Source: Victivallales bacterium (GTDB lineage Bacteria; Verrucomicrobiota; Lentisphaeria; Oligosphaerales; Oligosphaeraceae). Taken from it: a stretch of 64,000 nt of DNA. Of the stretch, positions 1 to 7,145 are shown piece after piece; the first letter of the stretch is position 1, and each line of letters opens with the position of its first letter. The stretch spans positions 1-64,000 of the forward strand of contig JAFXUD010000057.1 in NCBI GenBank assembly GCA_017535315.1, read 5' to 3'. A model generated the notes under the pieces. It was given only the letters and a program-made list of their open reading frames with translations, was not told the DNA's origin and searched no databases. A program made the translations under genes and the position numbers.

Positions 1-35
1 ACGGCTGCCCGAAGAAAGCAATCATTAAAGAGTGA
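1..35 (+). CDS. 3' end of HydB/NuoF-like hydrogenase subunit (partial)
   Basis: The first 35 bases read in frame 3 as GCPKKAIIKE and a TGA at 33-35. A C-P-K-K-A-I tail is what the second 4Fe-4S ferredoxin motif looks like at the C-terminus of NuoF-like flavin subunits (HydB/HndC) of multimeric [FeFe] hydrogenases. The stop overlaps a possible ATG (35-37) of the next gene, so the two are probably translationally coupled. Only ten residues are visible, so the identity rests mainly on the hydrogenase gene that follows. Confidence 0.6.
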   Translation, partial: GCPKKAIIKE

Positions 36-46
36 TGGGTGAGACA

Positions 47-1804
47 ATGAGTGACGTAACGATTACAATCAACGGTAAAATGGTTTCCGTGCCTGCCGGC
101 TCAACCATCCTTGAGGCTGCAAGCAAACTGAACATAAACATTCCGACCCTCTGCTATTGCAAGGAGCTTGGCTGCGGCGTTTCCAACAAGCCTGCTTCCT
201 GCCGTATCTGCCTGGTCGAAGCAACTGGCATCCGCGGCCCGCGCCGCATTTTGGTCCCCGCCTGCGCGACGCCCATCAGCGGCCCTGGCATTGAGGTCTT
301 CACGAACTCGCAGCGTGCGCTGAATGCGCGCCGCACTGTCCTTGAGCTGCTCCTGAGTGATCACCCGAAGGACTGCTTGACCTGTCCGAAGAACCAGGAC
401 TGCGAACTCCAGAAGCTGGCCGCCGAATTCGGCATCACCGATATCGAGTTCAAGGGCGCCCAGAACAAGTTCCCGATTGATGACTCCAGCGAAGCCATCG
501 TGCGCGACCTCTCCAAGTGCATTATGTGCCGCCGTTGCGAGACGGTCTGCAACAAGGTCCAGACCGTCGGCACTCTGACTGGCTATGGCCGTGGCTTCTC
601 TGCCAAGGTCGGCACCGCCAGCATGATTCCTCTGGCTGACACCAGCTGCACCTTCTGCGGACAGTGCGTGAATGCCTGCCCCGTCGGCGCCATCAGCGGT
701 ATTAGCTATGTGAAGAAAGTGTGGGACGCCATCAACGACCCGAGCAAGACCGTCATCGTCTCGACCGCTCCCGCCGTCCGCGTTGCGGTCGGCCAGGAAT
801 TCGGCTTTGAGCCAGGCAGGCCTGTTACTGGCAGGCTGGTTGCGGGTCTCCGCGCGCTTGGCTTCGACAAGGTGTTCGACACCGACTTCGCGGCAGACCT
901 CACCATTATGGAAGAGGGCCACGAGCTGATCGAGCGTGTCAAGAGTGGCAAGAACCTGCCGATTCTGACGAGCTGCTGCCCTGGCTGGATCAACTTCATT
1001 GAGCACAACTTCCCCGACCTGCTCCATATTCCGTCTAGCTGCAAGTCCCCGCAGCAGATGTTCGGCGCTGTTGCGAAGAGCTACTACTGCGAGAAGATGG
1101 GCATCGCCCCGAAGGATTTGGTGGTTGTTTCCATCATGCCCTGCCAGGCGAAGAAGTACGAGGCGGCGCGTCCCGAGTTCTCGCACGACGGCGTGCGCGA
1201 CATCGACTACGTGGTTACCACTCGCGAGCTCTGCAAGATGTTCCGCGAGGCGGGCGTCAATCTGGCCGAGCTGGAGGATGAGGATTATGACAGCCCGCTG
1301 GGCGAATCCACTGGCGCTGGCGTCATCTTCGGTGTCTCTGGTGGTGTGCTTGAGGCTGCCTGCCGTACCGTTGCCTCCCAGTTGTCTGGCAAGGACCTCT
1401 CTGGCGATGCCATCAACTTCCGCGCTGTGCGTGGTCTTGAAGGCATCAAGGAGGCCAAGGTCGAATTGGCACCTGGCGTGGTCGTGAACGTTGCCGTGAC
1501 CTCTGGTCTTGGGAATGCCCGCAAGATTCTGGAAATTGTCCGCAAGGAGCCGAACCGCTTCCAGGCCATCGAAATCATGGCGTGCCCTGGCGGCTGCATC
1601 AACGGCGGTGGACAGCCCTTCCTGCACGGTCATCGCGACCTGCTTGACAAGCGCATGAAAGGCCTCTACGACGAAGATGCGGGTAAGCAGAAACGTATGT
1701 CGCATCTGAATCCCGATATCATCAAGCTCTATCAGGAGTACCTTGGCGAGCCTGGCAGCGAGAAGGCACATCATCTGCTTCACACCAACTACCACTTCAA
1801 ATAG
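47..1804 (+). CDS. hydA: NADH-dependent [FeFe] hydrogenase catalytic subunit, HydA/HndD type
   Basis: Catalytic subunit of a soluble multimeric (group A3-like) hydrogenase that evolves H2 using NADH and reduced ferredoxin. Domains in order: an N-terminal 2Fe-2S domain (Cys36, Cys52, Cys55), a His-Cys3 4Fe-4S site (SDHPKDCLTCPKNQDC), two 4Fe-4S motifs (CIMCRRC, CTFCGQC), then the H-cluster domain with all three signatures: TSCCPGW, MPCQAKK and MACPGGCINGGGQP. The C-terminal small-subunit region is fused, as usual. ATG 47 gives a clean 2Fe-2S domain start (585 aa); ATG 35, overlapping the previous stop, is an alternative. The preceding HydB-like tail supports a bifurcating HydABC complex, cytoplasmic. 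Confidence 0.95.
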   Translation: MSDVTITINGKMVSVPAGSTILEAASKLNINIPTLCYCKELGCGVSNKPASCRICLVEATGIRGPRRILVPACATPISGPGIEVFTNSQRALNARRTVLELLLSDHPKDCLTCPKNQDCELQKLAAEFGITDIEFKGAQNKFPIDDSSEAIVRDLSKCIMCRRCETVCNKVQTVGTLTGYGRGFSAKVGTASMIPLADTSCTFCGQCVNACPVGAISGISYVKKVWDAINDPSKTVIVSTAPAVRVAVGQEFGFEPGRPVTGRLVAGLRALGFDKVFDTDFAADLTIMEEGHELIERVKSGKNLPILTSCCPGWINFIEHNFPDLLHIPSSCKSPQQMFGAVAKSYYCEKMGIAPKDLVVVSIMPCQAKKYEAARPEFSHDGVRDIDYVVTTRELCKMFREAGVNLAELEDEDYDSPLGESTGAGVIFGVSGGVLEAACRTVASQLSGKDLSGDAINFRAVRGLEGIKEAKVELAPGVVVNVAVTSGLGNARKILEIVRKEPNRFQAIEIMACPGGCINGGGQPFLHGHRDLLDKRMKGLYDEDAGKQKRMSHLNPDIIKLYQEYLGEPGSEKAHHLLHTNYHFK

Positions 1805-1812
1805 TTTCTTCG

Positions 1813-1963
1813 AGTGGTTAGTGGTTAGTGGTTAGTGGTTAGTAGCGAGTGGCTGCTGATTGCTAACCACTTCTTTTTTTAGTGGTTAGTGGTTAGTGGC
1901 TAGCAATCAGCAGCCACTAACCACTAACCACTAACCACTAACCACTAACCACTAACCACTTAT
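1813..1963 (+). repeat. GTGGTTA 7-bp tandem repeats forming a long inverted repeat
   Basis: After hydA the sequence holds four or more head-to-tail GTGGTTA units (1813-1842), a unique segment (about 1843-1870), then a nearly complementary copy of that segment followed by about eight TAACCAC units (1881-1960). The arms could form a stem of more than 50 bp with a T-rich apex near 1871-1880. Shorter runs of the same heptamer occur near 25970 (CTAACCACTATTCACT) and 30456-30469. It may act as a terminator between hydA and lpxK. The lpxK start codon lies at 1966, so no space is left for another promoter. Confidence 0.85.
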
Positions 1964-1965
1964 CA

Positions 1966-3237
1966 ATGGCAATCAGGGACATACTGGAGCGCATCGAGCA
2001 ATATACGGTGGAGATTATCAATGGTCGCCAGAAAAGCGCCGCTGATCGTGCCTACCGCATATTCCTATTTGCGCTCTCGCACATCTACCGTTTTGCGGTT
2101 GAGCTGCGCCTTTCGATGTACCGTCATTCGTTGATTAAGCGCCGCAATCTCGGAAGCTTCGTGGTCAGCGTTGGTAATTTGACGGTCGGCGGGACGGGCA
2201 AGACGCCTGTGGTTGAACTGCTTGCCAGGACATTGGCTCTGCGTGGGCGAAAGGTTGCCATCCTGAGCCGAGGGTACCGTAGTAAACCCCGCACGCGCAA
2301 GGAGAAGTTTGAGGATGCGAAAGCCAAGGTCGCAGAGATGGAGCGCGAAGAAATCGCAAAGGGCGGCCATCCCTTCTCCTGGCACTCACGTCTGTTAATG
2401 ACGTTGAAGGCCCTTAATACCCGTATGGACCCAAAAGTCGTTTCTGACGGCAAGAAGGTTATGCTGACTAGCCAGGAGGCTGGTGACGAGCCGTTTATGC
2501 TGGCGCGAAACCTGCTGGAAACACCGACACGCCTAGGGGTCGCAGTCGTGGTGGACAAGGACAGGGTTCATGGCGGACGCTATGCCATCACCAAGTATGG
2601 TGCGGATACATTGCTGCTGGACGATGGTTTTCAGTATATGCCGTTGCGCCCACGCATTAACATCGTGCTTGTCGATACGACCAATCCTTTTCATAACCAT
2701 GAGACGCTTCCTGGCGGTCTGCTTCGGGAGCCGATTGAACATATCAGGCAGGCGGACTATATCTTTTTGACGAAATCCCGCGGCAGGGAATCACTGCGGC
2801 ACTTGAAGCGCTTTCTCAAGAAGCACAATGCTCATGCACTGCTTATCGAGTGCAATCATGAACCGAGGCATCTTCAGGATTTGTGGAACAATGAACAGCT
2901 TGAATTAACTGCTTTGAAAGGAATAAAGGTTGCTGCTATATGCGGAATAGCTGTCCCAGAAAGTTTTGAGGGGTATTTGGAGAAGCTGGGGGCCACGATT
3001 GTCTATCGTGAACGGTATGTTGACCATCATCGTTACAGGGGGGCTGAGATAGAGGCTTTTTGCCGAAAGGGGGCGGAGCAGGGGGCGCAGATGTTTGTGA
3101 CCACTGAGAAGGATGCCGTGAGAATACCCAAGGTTGATACATCAGGCGTCCCCTTCATGTTTCTCCGTGTTGAAATCACCATCCTGAAAGGCAAAAGGCA
3201 GTTTGATGACTGCATAACGAATATCTGCATGAGGTGA
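1966..3237 (+). CDS. lpxK: tetraacyldisaccharide 4'-kinase LpxK
   Basis: Phosphorylates the 4' position of the lipid A disaccharide-1-phosphate at the inner membrane. The N-terminal amphipathic segment is followed by SVGNLTVGGTGKTPVVELL with a Walker A loop at about residues 73-82, then AILSRGYRS, AGDEPFMLAR and the characteristic DDGFQ motif. At 423 aa it is about 70-90 residues longer than typical LpxK. Much of the extra length lies between SRGYRS and KVVSDG, a charged, probably helical segment (about residues 108-160). The gene shows the organism makes lipid A. lpxA lies separately at 33945, so the pathway genes are dispersed. Confidence 0.93.
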   Translation: MAIRDILERIEQYTVEIINGRQKSAADRAYRIFLFALSHIYRFAVELRLSMYRHSLIKRRNLGSFVVSVGNLTVGGTGKTPVVELLARTLALRGRKVAILSRGYRSKPRTRKEKFEDAKAKVAEMEREEIAKGGHPFSWHSRLLMTLKALNTRMDPKVVSDGKKVMLTSQEAGDEPFMLARNLLETPTRLGVAVVVDKDRVHGGRYAITKYGADTLLLDDGFQYMPLRPRINIVLVDTTNPFHNHETLPGGLLREPIEHIRQADYIFLTKSRGRESLRHLKRFLKKHNAHALLIECNHEPRHLQDLWNNEQLELTALKGIKVAAICGIAVPESFEGYLEKLGATIVYRERYVDHHRYRGAEIEAFCRKGAEQGAQMFVTTEKDAVRIPKVDTSGVPFMFLRVEITILKGKRQFDDCITNICMR

Positions 3238-3468
3238 ATTATCGGAGGATTGCAAAAAAAAGTGAATTAAAAACGAAAAAAGTGTATTAAAAACGAAAAA
3301 AAACGCTTAGTCGATTATGAAATTTGGAATTATGGCTTAAACTATAAGAGAGGTATTTTCAGTTTTGAAATTACGTCTAGAGTTTTTTGTCATTGCCTAA
3401 ATTGGGATGATGACAGGACCATCTAGGAATAAACGAGTTTCTTTGCGATGAAAGAACAGGTATTTGCA

Positions 3469-5268
3469 ATGAACAGAAGAATACGGGTTGCTTTTTTGTT
3501 AGTTCTGTTTTGTGGACTGGTGTTTGCACAGGAGCATGTTACAACTATTCCTGGCGGGGATATATCAAACAAGCGAGAGAGCAGGGGGTTGGATTTGGCA
3601 TTGGATTATTTCCGCAAAAATGGTGCGGGAAAAAGTGATACCGCAATCACAAGCATTTTGAGCGAGGATTTCTTTTCCTTGAATCCAGGGCTGGTTAAGG
3701 AACCTAGATCTGAGGCAAAAACTCCTGATGAATGTGAAAATGCGGCAAACCAGGCGTTGCAAAAGGCTCTGGATGCTGCTTTGCCGAAATACACTGATGA
3801 GAAATTGAAGAGTTTGGCGGAGGAAAAATATGGGCTCTATAAGATCGGTGAGCGTGTGCATGTGAATTACTCCACCAACAGCCAAGTCCCAAAGAGCGTG
3901 GATGGAATTTATTATGGGACAACCAGTGGCCTTGTCAAAGTCGGCAAATTTCGTATCCGTCTTGATGACATGGCAAATGTTGAAGGAAATGAAATCGAGA
4001 TTCAGCGCTTCTCACCTGATGTTACGGCTGACCTCCGTAGAAACTATATTCAGAGGCTGAAATACGAAAACGCTAAAAAACGCGAGGAATTTATAGCGGA
4101 GAAGCGTGAAAGCGTTGTCAAAGAGACGATAGATCATTTTACGCGGAGCAATGAAGAAGCTGGTTATACCTGTTTTGACGGTGCTTGGCTCAAACCCATT
4201 GACTATTTGAATGCCATTGTTGGTAAGGCGCGCAACATCTATGCGGAAGAGCTGATGGCGATAAAGAAAGAGAAGGTAGATAAGGCATTGCAGACGGTAC
4301 AGGCGCAGGTCGTTTCTCAACAGGATAGAATTGCCATCACGCCTGATGATAAACGAATCAACCCGACTGATGTCCTGGAGGCTCAGGCCGAGGCTGAACG
4401 CCAAAAAGCGGAGGCCCTTGCCAAGAAACAGGCAGAGGAAGAGGCGCGGAAACGGGAGGCCGAGGAAAGGGCAGAGTCGCAGCGTCTGGCCGCCATTGCC
4501 AGGAAGGAGGCTGCAGAGCGTGAGAAACAGGCAGCGCTGGAAGCCGCCAATGCCTCCGCAGAAGAGGTGAATGAATCCAATACGACCATGGTGATAGTGG
4601 GAGTCATTTTTATACTGGGTATCATTGGGGGGATAGCGTTTGTTGTGATGAAAATCAAGAAAAAGGCCGAAAAGGATCGTTTCACAAAATTCTTTGAAGG
4701 AAAGGGAAAGGTCCAGAAAGATTTTTGGGACAGGGCTGCTGCCGACCCTGAAAACTTCAAATATGTTGCCTATATGTTCCCCTCCATCAAAGAGGCAACT
4801 TCTGCTTTGCAGAAACTAACATATATTACGGCCACTCCCAATGGCGACCTCAGATGCACGCGAGACAATCTGCTTTTTGGGGTCTATCCTCATCAGGATG
4901 GCGCGGTGGCTTTCATCGGTGGAAGTGATTTTCATTATGCGCCGTGGCGTGAAGCAACTGCCGTGCTTCCTGAACTGGAGGGTGCGAGGTATTTCAAGGT
5001 AAGTACAGAACCTGCTGTCTCACTGGAGGTGCCTGATATCGACAAGATGGCCACTGAACAGAATATCAAGATCGAAAGCCTTGGTGTCGAGGACTACACC
5101 GATCCAGAAGGCGGATTCACCCGCTGCTACAAATACAAGGCGGAAAGCAAGGAGATGGCGATGCTCTTCCTGGAGAACTTCCAGGTCAACGAAGAAGGTA
5201 TCGTAGTCCAGGTCGAGACGCCAGAAGGCATCTTCGGCAAGGACGAAAACGGCATCTATACTGCCTGA
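3469..5268 (+). CDS. membrane-anchored protein of unknown function with Ala/Glu coiled coil
   Basis: Not recognised. The protein (599 aa) begins with a signal peptide (RRIRVAFLLVLFCGLVFAQ) when ATG 3469 is used; ATG 3448 would put seven extra residues before it. A periplasmic domain of about 290 residues is followed by an Ala/Glu/Lys-rich coiled coil (about 305-365), one transmembrane helix (about 373-397, MVIVGVIFILGIIGGIAFVV), a basic stop-transfer segment and a C-terminal domain of about 200 residues. The topology is therefore periplasmic sensor-like region, helix, cytoplasmic domain. The 231 bases upstream (3238-3468) are AT-rich with repeated A-tracts and hold no gene. It appears monocistronic. 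Confidence 0.7.
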   Translation: MNRRIRVAFLLVLFCGLVFAQEHVTTIPGGDISNKRESRGLDLALDYFRKNGAGKSDTAITSILSEDFFSLNPGLVKEPRSEAKTPDECENAANQALQKALDAALPKYTDEKLKSLAEEKYGLYKIGERVHVNYSTNSQVPKSVDGIYYGTTSGLVKVGKFRIRLDDMANVEGNEIEIQRFSPDVTADLRRNYIQRLKYENAKKREEFIAEKRESVVKETIDHFTRSNEEAGYTCFDGAWLKPIDYLNAIVGKARNIYAEELMAIKKEKVDKALQTVQAQVVSQQDRIAITPDDKRINPTDVLEAQAEAERQKAEALAKKQAEEEARKREAEERAESQRLAAIARKEAAEREKQAALEAANASAEEVNESNTTMVIVGVIFILGIIGGIAFVVMKIKKKAEKDRFTKFFEGKGKVQKDFWDRAAADPENFKYVAYMFPSIKEATSALQKLTYITATPNGDLRCTRDNLLFGVYPHQDGAVAFIGGSDFHYAPWREATAVLPELEGARYFKVSTEPAVSLEVPDIDKMATEQNIKIESLGVEDYTDPEGGFTRCYKYKAESKEMAMLFLENFQVNEEGIVVQVETPEGIFGKDENGIYTA

Positions 5269-5318
5269 TTGCTTGAAGCCCAGATAAGAAGAGGCCATTA
5301 AAGGGGCCTAAGCGACCT

Positions 5319-5377
5319 AGGGGCACAAGAAGAAAAGGGTCAATCTCTTGATTGAAAACCTGTCTTTTGTGCCCCTT
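5319..5377 (+). terminator. candidate bidirectional terminator hairpin
   Basis: AGGGGCACAA (5319-5328) is perfectly repeated in inverse as TTGTGCCCCT (5368-5377), with a loop containing a second weak pairing (AATCTCTTGATT, 5342-5353). It lies between two convergent genes (3469-5268 forward, 5412-5768 reverse) and T-rich sequence follows at 5391-5401, so it could end both transcripts. Confidence 0.55.
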
Positions 5378-5411
5378 GCTTCATTTAGGACTTTTTTATT
5401 GTTGCGGTGGA

Positions 5412-5768
5412 TTATTCGCTTTTTCCAGTCAGCTTCTGGATTTCCGATTCCAGAATGTCATGCTCTGAATAGAGAGCTTCAAGTTTGGATTCCACTGCAA
5501 TGTAGCTTTGGCGTTTTTCCTTTTCCATTGCCTCCATTTTCATTTTTAGTTCTGGATTGCTTTCACAAGCACCTTTTTCCAGTTTGCGGATTTGACTTTT
5601 CTTGTACAAAAGACGCCCCCGCAGTTTCGCAATCTGAACCTTTGCCGTCTCTGAAGCTGTCTTCAGAGTATCAGCCGTTGTTTCCTTGTTCTGGCTGAAG
5701 GACTTGCTGACACCAAACGAAAGTGCCATCGCCAGCATGATTCCAATCATTGTCTTGCTTCCTTTCAT
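5412..5768 (-). CDS. small secreted coiled-coil protein, unknown function
   Basis: 118 aa with a signal peptide (MIGIMLAMALSFGVSKSFSQ) and then a wholly helical, Lys/Glu-rich body with heptad-like spacing (KLRGRLLYKKSQIRKLEKG; KLEALYSEHDILESEIQKL). A single Cys is present. A good ribosome binding site (AAAGGAGT, 9 bases or fewer before the ATG) supports the start. No family is recognised. It resembles small periplasmic coiled-coil proteins in general form only. It converges on the membrane protein gene at 3469-5268. Confidence 0.7.
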   Translation of the reverse strand: MKGSKTMIGIMLAMALSFGVSKSFSQNKETTADTLKTASETAKVQIAKLRGRLLYKKSQIRKLEKGACESNPELKMKMEAMEKEKRQSYIAVESKLEALYSEHDILESEIQKLTGKSE

Positions 5769-5959
5769 ACGTCAACTCCTTTTCTTGCACATCTTATCCC
5801 CTTTGGGAAAAGTCTTTGGCAGTGCGATGGGGATATTTTTGTGCTTTTTTTATGAATTCGCAACTGCTATTCTTAAAATATCCTAAAAATCTAATAATGC
5901 AAGCAATAAAATGAAAAAATAATTTGAAAAATGAAAATTAATGATATATCTTATGATTT
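5769..5959. other. AT-rich intergenic region, no gene seen
   Basis: Between the divergent small secreted protein gene and ssb lie about 470 bases. The first 190 are AT-rich without a convincing reading frame and presumably contain the reverse-strand promoter. The rest is the heptamer array at 5960-6087 and an AT-rich stretch (6130-6220) likely to carry the ssb promoter. Confidence 0.4.
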
Positions 5960-6087
5960 GTGGGACTTGGGACGTGGGACGTGGGACGTGGGACGTGGGA
6001 CGTGGGACGTGGGACGTGGGACGTGGGACGTGGGACGTGGGACGTGGGACGTGGGACGGAATGTCCCCCGTCCGTTGTCCCAAGTCC
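5960..6087 (+). repeat. GTGGGAC 7-bp tandem array with flanking inverted repeat
   Basis: Fourteen consecutive 7-bp units span 5960-6057. Thirteen are exactly GTGGGAC and the second is TTGGGAC. The array is bracketed by an 11-bp inverted repeat: GGACTTGGGAC at 5963-5973 and GTCCCAAGTCC at 6077-6087. Because the period is 7, overlapping reading frames translate it as repeated WDVGRGT-type peptides; these are artefacts. It lies about 150 bases upstream of ssb. Confidence 0.95.
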
Positions 6088-6236
6088 TCCGTCATGGGAC
6101 GAGTTAGAGGAAATCGTGTCTTTTCAAAGAAAAAAGAGAGCAAAGGAGGTGCAAGATAGGAAAACAATGTTATCTTATATAGTTAAGTGTAATTACAATT
6201 GGAAATGGAAAAGAAAGACATCAAGGAGAATGATTG

Positions 6237-7043
6237 ATGAGTGGATTCAACAGAGTGATTTTGGTTGGCAACGCGACGCGCGAGCCGATGGTTCGTGCAT
6301 TACCGTCAGGTACACAGGTTGTTGATATTGGGATTGCCGTTAACCGCAGGTGGCGCACGAATGAGGGCGAAGATCGTGAGGAAACATGTTTTGTCGATTG
6401 TTCGGCCTTTGGGCGCACAGGCGATGTGATACGGAATTACGTTCACAAGGGGACTCTCTTCCTCGTGGAAGGGCGTCTGAGAATGGACCAGTGGGTGGAC
6501 AAGACCACTGGGCAAAACCGCGTCAGGCATGTTGTGATGATTGACAATGTCCAGTTGCTGGAGAGACGTCAGGATGCGCAGATGCAGGGCGGCTATGGCC
6601 AGCCTTACGGACAGCAGTATCCTGCACAGGGCGGTTATGGTCAGCCGCAAGGTGGATATGGTCCGCTGCAGGGAGGATATGGTCAGCCGCAAGGCTATGG
6701 CCAGCAGTATGGAAACCCGCCGCCTGCATATAATCAGCAGGGTGGATATCCTGCGCCAGCACCGTACGGTGGAGCGCCTGCACCGCAGTACGGTGGGGCA
6801 CCTGCGCCGCAGTACAGCGGTGCACCTGCTCAGCAGTATCGCCAGTCTGCGCCCCCGCCACCTCCCGCATTTAGCATGCCTGCCACGGAAACGGCCACGC
6901 CCGCGGCTGCTCCTGCGCCCGCAAGCGCCGATGCCCCCGCCAGTGAGCCCCCCAAGGCAGCACCGACCGAGGGTGGAATGGGGGCCGCGCCGACTGAGGG
7001 CGCCGCGTCCAATTCCAATGCGGATTCCGACCTGCCGTTTTAG
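6237..7043 (+). CDS. ssb: single-stranded DNA-binding protein
   Basis: Binds ssDNA during replication, repair and recombination. The N-terminal OB fold (residues 1-105) shows the family pattern FNRVILVGNATREP, then GIAVNRRW, ETCFVDCSAFGR and YVHKGTLFLVEGRL. A long linker of about 155 residues follows, rich in Gly, Gln, Pro and Tyr (GGYGQP-type repeats, then Ala/Pro), and the acidic tip DSDLPF that recruits partner proteins. At 268 aa it is much longer than E. coli SSB (178 aa) because of the linker. ATG 6237 is chosen over TTG 6234: AAGGAG lies 8 bases upstream of the ATG. Confidence 0.95.
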   Translation: MSGFNRVILVGNATREPMVRALPSGTQVVDIGIAVNRRWRTNEGEDREETCFVDCSAFGRTGDVIRNYVHKGTLFLVEGRLRMDQWVDKTTGQNRVRHVVMIDNVQLLERRQDAQMQGGYGQPYGQQYPAQGGYGQPQGGYGPLQGGYGQPQGYGQQYGNPPPAYNQQGGYPAPAPYGGAPAPQYGGAPAPQYSGAPAQQYRQSAPPPPPAFSMPATETATPAAAPAPASADAPASEPPKAAPTEGGMGAAPTEGAASNSNADSDLPF

Positions 7044-7047
7044 CTTT

Positions 7048-7079
7048 TAGACAATCTAGACAATCTAGACAATCTAGAC
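7048..7079 (+). repeat. 9-bp CTAGA-type tandem repeat downstream of ssb
   Basis: TAGACAATC is repeated three times exactly (7048-7074) followed by TAGAC, starting five bases after the ssb stop codon. Each unit contains CTAGA at its junction. The same 9-base spacing of CTAGA occurs after rnfA (11648-11678) and after lpxA (34826-34848). Confidence 0.85.
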
Positions 7080-7088
7080 TTAACCAGA

Positions 7089-7114
7089 GCGCACGCTTGT
7101 TGTTAAGCGTGCGC
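7089..7114 (+). terminator. hairpin between ssb and leuS
   Basis: GCGCACGCTT and AAGCGTGCGC form a perfect 10-bp stem around a 6-base loop (GTTGTT). No run of T follows, so it is either a weak/Rho-assisted terminator or an RNA processing/stability structure in an ssb-leuS transcript. leuS begins 31 bases later. Confidence 0.55.
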
Positions 7115-7145
7115 CATTTCAATAATAATATTTGAGGGAAAAAAG

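Noticed and set aside
101-1795. 564-residue open frame antisense to hydA
   Set aside because: It is a codon-bias shadow of the GC-rich hydA gene. It has no recognisable domain, and the sense frame contains every hydrogenase motif.
5941-6325. Open frames encoding WDVGRGT repeats
   Set aside because: They are translations of the GTGGGAC tandem array; a 7-bp period keeps frames open artificially.
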